Shown: in pieces, positions 39,181-48,957 of the stretch
Position numbering within the stretch: position 1 is the stretch's first letter
How the letters are laid out: every line of letters begins with the position of its first letter
Source of the DNA: Chryseolinea lacunae
GTDB taxonomy: Bacteria; Bacteroidota; Bacteroidia; Cytophagales; Cyclobacteriaceae
Length of the DNA stretch: 64,000 nucleotides
Reading direction: 5' to 3'
Assembly: GCF_016735595.1 (NCBI RefSeq)
Contig: NZ_JAERRB010000002.1
Location: 756,996 to 820,995, forward strand
Notes under the pieces: model-generated
Told to the model about the DNA's origin: nothing
Seen by the model: the letters and a program-made list of their open reading frames with translations, nothing else
Database searches by the model: none
Translations under genes and position numbers: made by a program

Positions 39181-39558
39181 GCGTGGTTTCAGGAAAGATT
39201 TTTATAAATGAGCTTTTGGCGGTTCGGCACGCGCTGGTGCTGCGCGTGTTTTTGAAATGGAGAGGCTTGCACGAGCGAAAGGCCGGGCGAAAGTTGGTTG
39301 TGCGTTTTGTTTTTTCGCGTGTTCAGGGTTTGCATGCGCGAGTGCAGCGCGTGCGGGTGGGGGAAAGGGGTGGTGATGGAAAATGATCTGTAAACTATAT
39401 CTCCGGCACTAGTTAGTTTACTTCAGAGCACCGGTTCGAACCAGGGGATGTGGCAATTTTTTCCGCCAGATCTTTATCTTCACTGCTGTGAGCGTGGAAT
39501 GCTTTGGCCACGATAGGTTAATTTTATAGCAAGCACAAAGCCTGAAGTGCGCGAACCA

Positions 39559-40014
39559 TTATTTAGCAGCGCGATCTTCCAGCAACTTTTGAAGCAAAGC
39601 AATCCGCTCGTCCTTCTCTTTTAGCAAAGCGTCTTTCTCCTTTAATAAAGTCTCGTACAACTTTTTGTTCTCAGCCAACAAAGCGTCGTTGGCATTTTCA
39701 TAGGTGACAGTGCTATAGCTAATGCCAGGACCTGAGTGGTCGTTGAATATGTTTGAAATAAAAGCAAGGGTCTTCTCCTCATCAAAATGTTCAATGGCTG
39801 CGGGTGTCACATGCAGCGCCTTTGCCAATTGCTCAAGCAATGCCGGTTCTATTTCTTCCATAGCTTCTATCTGCGACACTTTCTTTTGTGTCCAATCTCC
39901 ACCCAACGCTGCGGCCAAGGCTTCCTGTTTCAGGCGCGCCATGTCGCGAAAGCGTCTCACATTGCGACCTTGATGTGGTCTGGATGCTTTTTCAGAAAAT
40001 TCATATTCCTTCAT
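39559..40014 (-). CDS. Xre-family helix-turn-helix protein with C-terminal coiled coil
   Basis: A 151-residue DNA-binding protein. The helix-turn-helix lies at about residues 20-75 (FRDMARLKQEALAAALGGDW, then KKVSQIEAMEEIEPALLEQLAKALHV). The last 40 residues are a heptad-rich coiled coil (LYETLLKEKDALLKEKDERI), likely for oligomerisation. Similar short regulators are common in Bacteroidota accessory regions. It is divergent from the 40148 gene with a 133-base gap and may regulate it. Target unknown. Confidence 0.8.
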   Translation of the reverse strand: MKEYEFSEKASRPHQGRNVRRFRDMARLKQEALAAALGGDWTQKKVSQIEAMEEIEPALLEQLAKALHVTPAAIEHFDEEKTLAFISNIFNDHSGPGISYSTVTYENANDALLAENKKLYETLLKEKDALLKEKDERIALLQKLLEDRAAK

Positions 40015-40147
40015 GTCAACAAATATATAAATAATGTCAAGTTTCCCCGATCATAATTTAGCCCGAAAACCGGATAAATTATGCCACGCCCTGCTGGCCG
40101 GTTTCAGTATGCGCACCGTGTTTCGTGACAAACAAAACCCAAACGTC

Positions 40148-40441
40148 ATGAACGAGCAAAACAAAATCATCAGGCCGCTCCCGGAATTCCTCACCCAGGA
40201 AGTCATAGACAAGCTGGCCCACCTCCTCGACACCGCCTCGGCCAACGACTATCGCGAAACCCTCATCGAACTCTACCACGTCTACATCCTGCGCGAACAC
40301 AACGCGCTGCACGTGAAATTCACCGAGATGGCCCACCATGTGGACTTGCTGTGCGAGCTACTGAAAATGATAGACGGGGTGCTTCATCCCCGGCCGCGGC
40401 GGTCAGGCATTGAGGAAACTCGGTTAAGGAAACCCCGGTAG
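40148..40441 (+). CDS. Small hypothetical protein
   Basis: A 97-residue protein starting at ATG 40148 (MNEQNKIIRPLPEFLTQEVI). It is helical and acidic/His-rich in the middle (HVYILREHNALHVKFTEMAHHVDLL), with an Arg-rich tail. No family is recognised. Open frame beyond the ATG to 40034 lies in the region divergent with the regulator gene and is probably non-coding. The next 249 bases to 40690 show no supported gene. Confidence 0.4.
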   Translation: MNEQNKIIRPLPEFLTQEVIDKLAHLLDTASANDYRETLIELYHVYILREHNALHVKFTEMAHHVDLLCELLKMIDGVLHPRPRRSGIEETRLRKPR

Positions 40442-40690
40442 CCTTGGAGCATGTTCAGCCGAGAGTGGACGGCGAACGCCTTGGTGATCCGCCTGTCGGG
40501 CGAACTGATTTGTTCACTGTTTTTGAATGTTCATTTTATATGAACAAAGAATAAAAATGAACAACAAGAATCAACATGACTTAGATATAGTTCAGAATAA
40601 TATATACCCAACCGAAGTAACGCGGGTAACTTTGACAATCGTAGGTCTTTTTGACAAGTTTGATTGTCGAAGTTTGTCCCGCGCGTTTGG

Positions 40691-42007
40691 TTATTTAGAC
40701 CTCTCCTCGGTAAAGTGTATTTGGCTTTTTATGTTCTCTGCTGTTTTTGCTCCCAACAGGTATCCGGCCTCAATTGAGGGTCGGTAGTGAATCCCTCCAT
40801 AAAATCTTGATAGTCCTGCTTCCTTGCCGGCTTCTTCAAAATTCCTGAAGCTTCTTGGCCGAAAGCCCAGATCGTCATAGCTGTGATCGGTGAACTTGAT
40901 GTTGCTGCCCAGCGTGTAGGTAAGGGCTTTGGCTGCGGCCATCGACACGGATGCGTGAGCCGCCGGATATTCGGGATGAGCTGGGGTAGTGATTAGCGAC
41001 TGCCATTCCGGATGATTCATGTATCTGTGAACGTAAGTAATGGGCCGGAGCACGTTGTAGGTATATTTGGCTTTCCAGCAGGCGTTGAAGGCATCCAGTA
41101 GGGTGGTGGTCATTTGCGCGTATGCCTCCGACGCTTTGACCAGCGACAACTTTTCTGAATCGATGATCTGCCTCAAGATAGAAGCCCAATGCCCTGAAGC
41201 ACCGTAGTACCTGCCGTCTGGAAAGTCGTCCCAGAAAAGTGCCATCGATTTTTGATCTTCCGTTAAAGCCAGCGAAGCCTGATATACCTCCTGCACCATA
41301 TTATAGAAATCCGACGCAGGCGTAGCGGCAAAACTTATAGGAGGAACGGGCAACGTGTTGCTACCGCTGTTTTTTATGCACGTTCTATTCTGAGAAGCAT
41401 ACGGTGCAGCCGGTGCAGTAAATCCGGGAGGTGTGGGTTCCCACAATCCGTCACCCTTTGGCACCTCGTATGGCGGATATGTTTTTGCAGCACCGTCGCG
41501 CTTTGCCCATTCCAGAACAGCCGTAGCGATGGACACGCCAAAGTCAGCTCCTGTTTTGATCTGATCCTTCGTGAAGCCATCTTTTGCAAACACACTCAGG
41601 TAATAATTTTCAAGTGAGTCAATGCGATTTGTACTCGACGGATTGTCTGCATAGAAGTTCCGTAATGTGGAAGCGATCGCGGCATTGCCACTGGCTACAC
41701 GACATGTTTTTTTCTCCGTGGGAGCGGCGGGTATATTCTCTAAATCCTGCAATTGATTTTTCAGCGATACGTAACGACCGTCGCCCGCTGCAACGGCTTC
41801 ATAGAACGCGACGCTGCTATAGGCAAATTGTCGGTTGAGCTGTCCCTGACTTAAGCCCTTCGTCTTCCGGATCAGCTTGAGATGAAGTGCGATCCAGTCA
41901 GACAGTAGCTTTCCGTCGGGTTTGGCGGGAGGCAGCGCAAGACTTTCAGTTGTTATAACTGTCCACTGAAGTAAGAGCAGGAATACGATGAGGTATCTTT
42001 TTTTCAT
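40691..42007 (-). CDS. Exported vanadium-haloperoxidase/PAP2-like protein
   Basis: A 438-residue protein with a signal peptide (MKKRYLIVFLLLLQW, ending ESLA). The C-terminal half carries PAP2/vanadium-haloperoxidase site motifs: HPEYPAAHASVSMAAAKAL (variant of P-S-G-H) and LSRFYGGIHYRPSIEAG (SR-x5-H-x3-D, with Asp changed). Bacteroidota have many such exported proteins, acting as phosphatases or haloperoxidases. The start is the ATG at 42005-42007. Activity is uncertain because both motifs deviate slightly. Confidence 0.75.
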   Translation of the reverse strand: MKKRYLIVFLLLLQWTVITTESLALPPAKPDGKLLSDWIALHLKLIRKTKGLSQGQLNRQFAYSSVAFYEAVAAGDGRYVSLKNQLQDLENIPAAPTEKKTCRVASGNAAIASTLRNFYADNPSSTNRIDSLENYYLSVFAKDGFTKDQIKTGADFGVSIATAVLEWAKRDGAAKTYPPYEVPKGDGLWEPTPPGFTAPAAPYASQNRTCIKNSGSNTLPVPPISFAATPASDFYNMVQEVYQASLALTEDQKSMALFWDDFPDGRYYGASGHWASILRQIIDSEKLSLVKASEAYAQMTTTLLDAFNACWKAKYTYNVLRPITYVHRYMNHPEWQSLITTPAHPEYPAAHASVSMAAAKALTYTLGSNIKFTDHSYDDLGFRPRSFRNFEEAGKEAGLSRFYGGIHYRPSIEAGYLLGAKTAENIKSQIHFTEERSK

Positions 42008-42174
42008 AATCACTTAATAGAGGGTTAGCGTTGGCGTTTACATCGATCAAAAATCGTAATGCCAAATTGCGTTGCCGGGGCAATAAGTTCTACCTTGAAT
42101 TGTTCAAAGAATGCCCGTAACTGTTCAAATTGATCTGGGGAGGTCTATTGCACGGGAGAAGAACGTGGTCATCG

Positions 42175-43266
42175 CTATCGGTTAGCTGAAGCCAGAACTT
42201 CGGAAGGCATACATCCAAATTTTTCGGCAAAGCACTTCGAGAAATAGGAAGGATTGCTATAGCCGACTTCCAATGCTATTTGTGAGATGTTTTTGGTGCG
42301 TTGTTTCAACAACGTCAGTGATTTTTCAAGACGAATGTCCCTGAGAAAGTCATTGGGTGCCCTGCCGGTTAGTGCCGTCACTTTTCTGTAGAGCTGCGGC
42401 CGGCTCACGCCGATGTCTTTGCAGATGGTGGCCACATTAAAATTCTCATCGGCAAGTTTGGTGTCTGCAATGTTTAATAAATCGAAGACAAACGCTTCTT
42501 CGTGGCTGCCCAGAAATCTGATTTGACCAGACGTTTTTACGCCCGCACAAAGTTTACTGGCCAGTGCCGAGACCAGAATTTGATTGTCGAAAGCTGTGGT
42601 GCACAAACGATGGCTTAATCGAATAGCTTTCGAGAAAAATTCGCCATCAGGCGTCACGGGCTGGTCGGCACTGATGCCCATTTTGAAAAGTACTTTTGGC
42701 TGCTCTACGCTATGCTGTAGTTCGTCCTGGATTTTTGCAGCACACCGGATAGCGTCTTCCACATCGTTAAACACGCCGATGATGGTGTCGTCGGCTTCGG
42801 CTTTCTTTGTGCGCCCGCGATTCAACTTAATATTTTTGGAAACCGTTTCTTTTGCCCAGAATGGAATTTGCAGGCGCTGGAAGTCACTGGAATTTTTAGC
42901 GGTGGTAATGCCCCGTATAGACGCCACGAGCACGGAGCGATAGCCCTCGTCAATTTCCCCGTCTTCATGGCGCGTTAGTCCATGGTCCACTACCAATTTA
43001 TCGCCCATAAAAAGGTTGAAGCTGCTCCCTTCCACTTCCGTCATCGCACAAGCCAAATTGCCATGCGCTATCTGATGTACGAGCTCGCAGGTTTTGGCAT
43101 CGGGACCTTCCACCAGGCAAAAAACGGTACCCTCTTTTTGGTTTACCCAAAATTGATGGTATTTAACGCCATACTTTTCCTGAACGGATTCATCTGCCAT
43201 GTGCGCGGAGAGCACGTCGTCAATTGTAACGTTCTCAATTTTATGAAAATCCATGTAGAGTGGCAT
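42175..43266 (-). CDS. DUF4242 - cyclase-like - AraC-type regulator fusion
   Basis: A 363-residue protein of three parts. Residues 1-85 are a DUF4242 (nickel-binding SCO4226-like) domain: MPLYMDFHKIENVTIDDV, then KYHQFWVNQKEGTVFCLVEG. Residues about 100-260 resemble a class III nucleotide cyclase domain without clear metal Asp residues (VLVASIRGI, GVFNDVEDAIRCAAKIQDEL, FKMGISADQPV). Residues about 275-363 are an AraC/XylS DNA-binding domain (VATICKDIGVSRPQLYRKVT, then QIALEVGYSNPSYFSKCFAEKFG). It probably acts as a transcription regulator with a ligand-sensing front. It may regulate neighbours at 40691 or 43431. Confidence 0.8.
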   Translation of the reverse strand: MPLYMDFHKIENVTIDDVLSAHMADESVQEKYGVKYHQFWVNQKEGTVFCLVEGPDAKTCELVHQIAHGNLACAMTEVEGSSFNLFMGDKLVVDHGLTRHEDGEIDEGYRSVLVASIRGITTAKNSSDFQRLQIPFWAKETVSKNIKLNRGRTKKAEADDTIIGVFNDVEDAIRCAAKIQDELQHSVEQPKVLFKMGISADQPVTPDGEFFSKAIRLSHRLCTTAFDNQILVSALASKLCAGVKTSGQIRFLGSHEEAFVFDLLNIADTKLADENFNVATICKDIGVSRPQLYRKVTALTGRAPNDFLRDIRLEKSLTLLKQRTKNISQIALEVGYSNPSYFSKCFAEKFGCMPSEVLASANR

Positions 43267-43430
43267 ACTCGATTGGCTCGGTTTAGGTATTTGAATATAA
43301 CAATTATTTGGGTGGCCAGAAGGATTTAAATTTATTATTCCGGAGGTTGTCGCCCATACCAGAATTATTGTCTTTGGAAACCTTAACCCCTAGCGTTGCC
43401 ATGTATCGCCGATTGTTGGTGAGTTTCTGC

Positions 43431-44159
43431 TTATGGGGTTTTACGATTGGGTTTCTCACTTGACTTCCACTCGTCAAATTTTTGACGGAGAGCTTCCACT
43501 GCGCGGGTACGATCATCGTTGCCATAGATAACTAAATTGAGCCAATGCTTATCTACATCTTCCGGTTGCGACACGGTGAGGAATGAACTTGATGCCTTTC
43601 TTTCTCCACATCTTTTGTCACCACCAAATTTTGCGCCTGCTTCCAAAGCAATCATCAATATATCCTCGATAGCGAGCGAATCTTTTTGAGCTTTTACCGC
43701 CGCATCAAACACCGCTTTCAAAACATCTGCACTTGTCAACATGTTGCCCTGCACGGAAATGCCGTGTCCTGTCAAACTGCCGGCATAAGAAATTGTTTTT
43801 GTTCCGGTATAGGTAACGGGATGGTCAACGTCGGTCAGGGAGAGTATGGCATATTGTTGGTTTTCGGGATCGAACTGAGGTTGTTTGAGCGTTTCAAGTA
43901 TTGTTGCCGGTGCCGTTCCGCTCATAATCATCTCAAATCCTCGCAATTTTGCATAACCATTTGCATTCGCCTGCACCACTATCGCACCCTTGCCCGGCAT
44001 AATGGCCCCAATGCCATAAACGCTCTGCGTGCACGAAGCTCCTGCAATTCCTATTTCTTTTGTTTTGGGATTTGCCACGATGATAGACCACGTGGCGAAA
44101 GATGAAAACCCTTGTGTCGCCAGTAAGAGTACTAAAAAGAGAGTCTTGGTTACGTTCAT
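43431..44159 (-). CDS. Exported DUF1028 family protein
   Basis: A 242-residue protein with a signal peptide (MNVTKTLFLVLLLATQGFSS), starting at the ATG at 44157-44159. The mature part opens TWSIIVANPKTKEIGIAGAS, and GAIVVQANANGYAKLRGFEM follows, the standard DUF1028 pattern (Ntn-hydrolase-like fold). The function of the family is not established. Some members sit beside peptidases. The longer open frame upstream to 44315 is rejected because it precedes the signal peptide. Confidence 0.85.
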   Translation of the reverse strand: MNVTKTLFLVLLLATQGFSSFATWSIIVANPKTKEIGIAGASCTQSVYGIGAIMPGKGAIVVQANANGYAKLRGFEMIMSGTAPATILETLKQPQFDPENQQYAILSLTDVDHPVTYTGTKTISYAGSLTGHGISVQGNMLTSADVLKAVFDAAVKAQKDSLAIEDILMIALEAGAKFGGDKRCGERKASSSFLTVSQPEDVDKHWLNLVIYGNDDRTRAVEALRQKFDEWKSSEKPNRKTP

Positions 44160-44596
44160 AGTTAACATGTTATGATTTAGACAGAACCAATTTACATAAG
44201 ATGCTCTATACTTCAGCCATCCGATGGGTGTTTCATAGAGTGTCTTGCAGGTTGATAGAAACAAGAGCGTTCTTCCAAAGTCCTTAACGTCTCGCCTACA
44301 AAAGTGTTCGCGCACAGCTTGCCAACAGACACATCACTTGCCTTGTGACTGGAAAAATAGTTTTGGAGGTTTGAATTTATTGCTAAATTACTGTAGGGTC
44401 CGGCATCGTGAATTGATTTGCGTAGGGGGTAACCGGTCGGTCCGGGATGCGTTGTCTGATAGTTTCGTTTGGTTGTTTAGTTGATTTCTTTTCCTTGGTT
44501 TCTTTCTTTTTTGCCCGGCTTGTTTAAAGGCTTCATGCGTAGTGCCGGGTGCTTTTCCTTTTTTAGGTGTCAGACGTTGGTGATCTTTGTGTCTCT
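44160..44596. other. 437-base non-coding gap before the lanthipeptide locus
   Basis: Divergent region between the DUF1028 gene and the phosphopantetheinyl transferase gene. I see no gene. A short GC hairpin (CCCGGC with GCCGGG, 44514-44549) is followed by a T-rich run and could be an attenuator or a stray terminator. No copy of the LytTR-type direct repeats is present, so the 44597 gene seems to lack that control. Confidence 0.4.
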
Positions 44597-45235
44597 ATGG
44601 TAAAAATTTTTGTTTCTGAAAATAACATTTGCTGGGAGAAGTCGGTTTATGAAGCGGTTGCGAACCGGCTGCCGCAGGCGTTGTTGGAGAAGGCCGGCAA
44701 ATACAGGCGTTGGGAAGATGCACAGGCTTTCCTGATGGGAAGGTTGTTGCTCGGAAAAGGATTGGCGGCACAGGGTGTTAACGGCCACGAAGAAATAATT
44801 CAATACAACGCCTATAATCGCCCCTACATAGCGGGCGCGAACGTTGATTTCAACATATCGCACTCGGGCGGTTTTGTTGTTTGCGCGCTGGGATCAAACT
44901 GCAGGGTGGGAGTTGATATTGAAAGGATCCACGATGTGAACGTGCATGATTTTGCAGATTGTTTGACCGGCGAAGAGTGGCGCCGCGTGAACGCGCAAAA
45001 GGAGAGCCTGCCGGAATTTTTCAGGATCTGGACGATCAAGGAGGCCGTGATAAAGGCCGATGGCCGGGGACTGCAGATTCCGTTGAAGGAAATACAAAGT
45101 GACGAACAAATTTATATGGCCGACACGCTGTGGAGTATTTATCCGTTGCATATCGCGCAGGGCTATAAGGCGCATCTGGCCATCGACAAGCGTGTGGAAA
45201 CCATCGAAGTTCACACCATCTCAATTTTTGATTAG
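44597..45235 (+). CDS. Sfp-type 4'-phosphopantetheinyl transferase
   Basis: A 212-residue enzyme of the Sfp/Gsp class, which transfers phosphopantetheine from CoA to a carrier-protein serine. The signature is complete: FNISHSGGFVVCALG, then VGVDIERI and WTIKEAVIKADGRGL (W-x3-KEA-x3-K). It is the first gene of the lanthipeptide-type locus, 137 bases before LanB. Its expected partner would be the carrier domain at 52877, but that domain lacks the acceptor serine. The ATG at 44597 is preferred over GTG 44567. Confidence 0.9.
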   Translation: MVKIFVSENNICWEKSVYEAVANRLPQALLEKAGKYRRWEDAQAFLMGRLLLGKGLAAQGVNGHEEIIQYNAYNRPYIAGANVDFNISHSGGFVVCALGSNCRVGVDIERIHDVNVHDFADCLTGEEWRRVNAQKESLPEFFRIWTIKEAVIKADGRGLQIPLKEIQSDEQIYMADTLWSIYPLHIAQGYKAHLAIDKRVETIEVHTISIFD

Positions 45236-45372
45236 TCTGTAAAAAAAGCTGAAAGTGTTTTTAACATGCCGTGGGGTCGAGGCACCAGAGGAGTGTTGTG
45301 AAATGGATGGAGGCGACAGGTACTTTGAAACCACATTGTTGTTGCAGTACTGTTTCTTCAAAAAAACCACCT

Positions 45373-48300
45373 ATGATCACACATGAGTCGTACTTCATTT
45401 TGCGAACACCCCTCTTTCCCTATCACACCGCCGACCTGCTTGACATTGACGCTTTAAAATCAAAATTTTCAGACCCGATGGTGAAGGAAGCACTTTACCT
45501 GGCGTCGTCGGCGCTATATGCCAAGCTGGACCCATTCCTGCAGTCGGCACTAAGCGAAGGAGAGATGAAACGCGTGGCGTTCTCGCTCCAGAAATATTTG
45601 CTGCGGCTATCGTGCCGGCCCACGCCGTTTGGATTGTTCTCGGGGATAACAAAAGGAATCTGGTCAGACACTCCACAGACCATACTTCCCGCCAGCATTA
45701 AACGGCACACACGGCTCGACACAGACTTTGTTTCGACACTGGCGGCTGCCATGATGGCCCAACCGGAAATTGGCGATGCTGTGAAGTTCTTTCCAAACAA
45801 CACCTTGTATGCCGTTGGCAACACCTTGCGCTACATCGAATACACGATCGAGAATGGCAGACGGACCTACAGCCTCTCCAACCTCGACGACAACGACAGC
45901 ATTCGCCACGTGCTGGAGCAGGCGCGCCACGGAAAAAACAAGCGCGCCCTGGCGTTGAGTCTTGTGAACGACGACATCGATTTTGAAGAGGCCTATGGAT
46001 TTGTGGAATTGATTATCCGAAACCAACTGCTCACCAGCGAGCTTGAAATCAACCTGACCCGTTGCGACTATTTTTCGAATGTGCAATCGGTGCTGCAACA
46101 GCATCGCATACCGGCGCCGGTGTTGGATCACATTCAGAAATATCTCACGCAACTCGATCGCCAGGTAGCCCACGAAAATCTATCGGTCTATCCCGCGCTC
46201 ATGAACACGCTACGCCAGTTTGCAAACCCGAACAGTCCCGTAAACTATTTGCAGGTCGATGCATACCGGGATGGTACCGTGGCATTGACCCGGAACATTG
46301 CCGACACCGTTCAGGATGCTGTGGAGACGCTATCGGGACTGATGGCTCCGGAAGAAGGGAAAACGCTCGACGATTTTTGCAAGGCTTTTTACGAGCGCTA
46401 CGAGCATCAAACCATAGACCTTTGCATCGCCCTCGATCCGGAAGTGGGTGTGGGATATCCCGTGCAATATTCCGTTCCGATCGAGGATTCGATGTTGCTG
46501 AAAGACATTGGTTTTGCAAGGGAAAAAGATGCCGTGGTGTTTACGTCGTCTGACTTTTATAAATTTCTGTTGGGCAAATATCATGAAGCGATACAGCACA
46601 AACAGCCCCTGCTGTTGACAAAAGACGAATTGCGTCCCTTCATTAAACCCGGCAAACTTCCCTCTTCATTGTATGCCTTTGTTTCGCTTCACAACAAAAC
46701 CCTGGCCACCGGCGAGCAACACACCGATGTTTTCTTTACGGGCGCCTATGGCCCGTCGGCGGCCTCGCTCATTGCGCGGTTTTGTCACTTGCGCAAAGAC
46801 ATTGCAGATGATCTTTGTGAAACCCTGCGAAGGGAAGAGCAAAATTATGCCGATGCAATCTTTGCCGAAGTTGTTCACGCAAACGAGGCGCGCATCGGCA
46901 ACATCTCTACCCGGCCCGTGTTGCGACCTTACGAAATACCCATTCTCGCCCGAAGCGGTGTTGACAACGATCACACGGTGTCGATCAACGATCTGACGCT
47001 CGCGCTGGTGGGAGGGCGGCTGGTGCTGCGATCGAAGAAGCTGGACCGCGAAATTATTCCGCGACTCAGTTCGGCGCATAACTTTTCCAACGACACCATT
47101 GCGGCCTACAGGTTCTTGTGCGACTTGCAATATCAGGGCATTCAATCGTCGGTGATGTGGGACTGGGGGCCTTTGAAAAACGCACCCTACCTGCCCACGG
47201 TGAAAATGGGGAACGTGATTTTGTCGGCGGCAAAATGGCAATTAACCGCCGGAGAAGTTGAGGCCATCGCAAAGACCGATAACGTGAAGCGTGTAGTGGA
47301 GGCATTGCGAAAAAAGCATGGCATACCCCGCCGGGTGGTGTTGGGGGAACGCGATAACAAAATACCACTTGATCTGGAGAACGACAGCCATCTGCCGGTG
47401 CTTCAAAAGCTGGTGGAAACCATAAACGTGTTGGAGGAGAGTATTACGAACGAAGGAAATTTGCTTTTTCGCGATGCCGCCGGAAATGGCTACAGCAACG
47501 AATTGATTGTGCCCCTGGCAAACAACGCGGCGCAAGGTCACCACACACCAAGCCGAACGATGCCGCTGAAGGCAAGGCGGTCGTTCGCGCTGGGTTCTGA
47601 ATGGATATATTATAAGATCTATTGCAACACCAGGGCGTCAGATCAGGTGTTGCTGGCGTTGGTGAAGCCGCTGGCGGAGTACTTGTTGGAGCAGGGCATC
47701 GTTGACCGATGGTTTTTTATCCGCTATAGAGATCCCTTGAATCATGTTCGTGTCCGGTTCAACGGAAAAGGTTTGTTCTACCACACGGTGATCGCGGAAT
47801 TTCAGAAGGGAGCGCATCGGCTGATGGAGGCCGGCGTGATTTCCGACATCCAGACAACCACTTACAGACGCGAAATTGAGCGCTATGGCGACGAGAACAT
47901 CGACACCAGCGAGTCGTTGTTTTTTCTCGATTCAGAATCGGTCATTCAATTGCTGGCGCATGTAGACGACGAGGACTTGCGTTGGAAGCTGGGGCTGGCC
48001 CTGGTGAACCAATGGTTTCAGGTTTTCGACATGGGCGCGACTGAGCAACAGGCGATCGTGTATGATCTGCGACAGCAATTTTTCAAGGAGATGGATGTTA
48101 CGTCGGCGATGAAGCGCTCCCTGGCCGACAAACTGCGGGGCTATCGAACGGCCATCGGGCAAGTGTTGCAGGGAGATGCCTTTGCGGAACCTATACAGGA
48201 AATTATTCTGACACGCGGTGTGGCTATGCGGCCTTTTGCTGCAGAGATTTTGAAGAAACAACGTGAGGGAACGTTGTCGGTGCCCGTGCCGTTGCTGCTG

Positions 48301-48426
48301 AAACACTACATTCACCTTTCGTTGAACCGCCTGCTGCCCGCAAACCCCCGCTATCATGAAATGGTGCTCTACGACTTTTTGTTCCAGCACTATCAGTCAC
48401 AAGCGAAGCGAAACGTGGTGGTTTGA
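45373..48426 (+). CDS. Full-length class I lantibiotic dehydratase (LanB)
   Basis: A 1017-residue enzyme that dehydrates Ser/Thr of a precursor peptide using glutamyl-tRNA. The N-terminal glutamylation domain begins YFILRTPLFPYHT and has the family motif LLRLSCRPTPFGLFSG at about residues 74-90. The C-terminal elimination domain (SpaB_C/thiopep_ocin) starts near residue 740 with EWIYYKIYCNTRASDQVLL, followed by WFFIRYRDPLNHVRVRF. Both domains are on one chain, unlike the split LanB of pinensin. The conserved Arg/His-bearing motifs look intact. The ATG at 45373 is preferred to the upstream open frame because family homology starts there. Confidence 0.92.
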   Translation: MITHESYFILRTPLFPYHTADLLDIDALKSKFSDPMVKEALYLASSALYAKLDPFLQSALSEGEMKRVAFSLQKYLLRLSCRPTPFGLFSGITKGIWSDTPQTILPASIKRHTRLDTDFVSTLAAAMMAQPEIGDAVKFFPNNTLYAVGNTLRYIEYTIENGRRTYSLSNLDDNDSIRHVLEQARHGKNKRALALSLVNDDIDFEEAYGFVELIIRNQLLTSELEINLTRCDYFSNVQSVLQQHRIPAPVLDHIQKYLTQLDRQVAHENLSVYPALMNTLRQFANPNSPVNYLQVDAYRDGTVALTRNIADTVQDAVETLSGLMAPEEGKTLDDFCKAFYERYEHQTIDLCIALDPEVGVGYPVQYSVPIEDSMLLKDIGFAREKDAVVFTSSDFYKFLLGKYHEAIQHKQPLLLTKDELRPFIKPGKLPSSLYAFVSLHNKTLATGEQHTDVFFTGAYGPSAASLIARFCHLRKDIADDLCETLRREEQNYADAIFAEVVHANEARIGNISTRPVLRPYEIPILARSGVDNDHTVSINDLTLALVGGRLVLRSKKLDREIIPRLSSAHNFSNDTIAAYRFLCDLQYQGIQSSVMWDWGPLKNAPYLPTVKMGNVILSAAKWQLTAGEVEAIAKTDNVKRVVEALRKKHGIPRRVVLGERDNKIPLDLENDSHLPVLQKLVETINVLEESITNEGNLLFRDAAGNGYSNELIVPLANNAAQGHHTPSRTMPLKARRSFALGSEWIYYKIYCNTRASDQVLLALVKPLAEYLLEQGIVDRWFFIRYRDPLNHVRVRFNGKGLFYHTVIAEFQKGAHRLMEAGVISDIQTTTYRREIERYGDENIDTSESLFFLDSESVIQLLAHVDDEDLRWKLGLALVNQWFQVFDMGATEQQAIVYDLRQQFFKEMDVTSAMKRSLADKLRGYRTAIGQVLQGDAFAEPIQEIILTRGVAMRPFAAEILKKQREGTLSVPVPLLLKHYIHLSLNRLLPANPRYHEMVLYDFLFQHYQSQAKRNVVV

Positions 48427-48434
48427 CGCAGCTT

Positions 48435-48827
48435 CTATTTTTTGATGTTCATCACTTTTTCGATGCTTTGCAAAAATTGCTCAAACGAAAAGGGTTTTGT
48501 GAGATGATCGACCAGAAGAAGATTGTCGGACCGGAAAGCATCCATCTTTTTGCTGGATGGCGGCACACTCGACGTGATGATAAAATAGTAGGTGTTTTGT
48601 GATTCCACCGTCATTTTTTCGACGAGGTCGAAACCGGAGACGGACTCCAGATTTAAATCCAGAAACACAATATCCACGTGGTGAGAAGCGATGGCTTCGT
48701 ATGCTTCTTCAACACTTTCACATTTTCCGATCAGCTTAAGTTGGTCTAACCGGGTAATGTATTTTTCCAGAAGCTGCAGGGCCAGTGGTTCGTCTTCGAC
48801 GATGATGCAGTATAGTATTTTTTTCAA
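48435..48827 (-). CDS. Receiver-only response regulator
   Basis: A 130-residue CheY-like protein on the opposite strand to the rest of the locus. It shows the acidic pocket (CIIVEDEP), the phospho-acceptor Asp in DIVFLDLNLESVSGFDL near residue 57, then IITSS and LTKPFSFEQFL with the conserved Lys. No output domain. The start is TTG at 48825-48827. It lies 8 bases beyond the LanB stop, tail to tail, and diverges from the LytS kinase gene. It may act as a phosphate sink or competing partner of that kinase. Confidence 0.85.
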   Translation of the reverse strand: MKKILYCIIVEDEPLALQLLEKYITRLDQLKLIGKCESVEEAYEAIASHHVDIVFLDLNLESVSGFDLVEKMTVESQNTYYFIITSSVPPSSKKMDAFRSDNLLLVDHLTKPFSFEQFLQSIEKVMNIKK

Positions 48828-48906
48828 AACGGTAGTCCCTCCGAGCGACTTAGTGATTTGTATTTTTTGTTAAAAAGGGTATATTTGGTTACTTTCCTAA
48901 ATGATC

Positions 48907-48957
48907 TAGACGAACTCATGAATATTGTCGACATTCTTCGACAGCTTTTAGACGTAG
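48907..48957. promoter_or_regulatory. Possible weak LytTR-type half-sites between divergent regulator genes
   Basis: On the minus strand, TACGTCTA (complement of 48950-48957) matches the first half-site of the strong sites at 51017 and 55216. Looser matches lie 22 and 43 bases away (TCGACATT at 48928, TAGACGAA at 48907). The spacing is suggestive but the sequence match is poor, so this is tentative. Confidence 0.25.

Noticed and set aside
38952-39386. A 144-codon plus-strand open frame
   Set aside because: It runs through the 21-bp tandem repeats, has low-complexity composition and no family resemblance, so it is listed only as a repeat region.
40527-40787. An 86-codon plus-strand open frame
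   Set aside because: It overlaps the 3' end of the haloperoxidase-like gene and has no family resemblance or clear start region.
45373-48426. Split LanB arrangement as in pinensin
   Set aside because: Glutamylation and elimination domains are on one uninterrupted chain, with no second dehydratase gene in the window.
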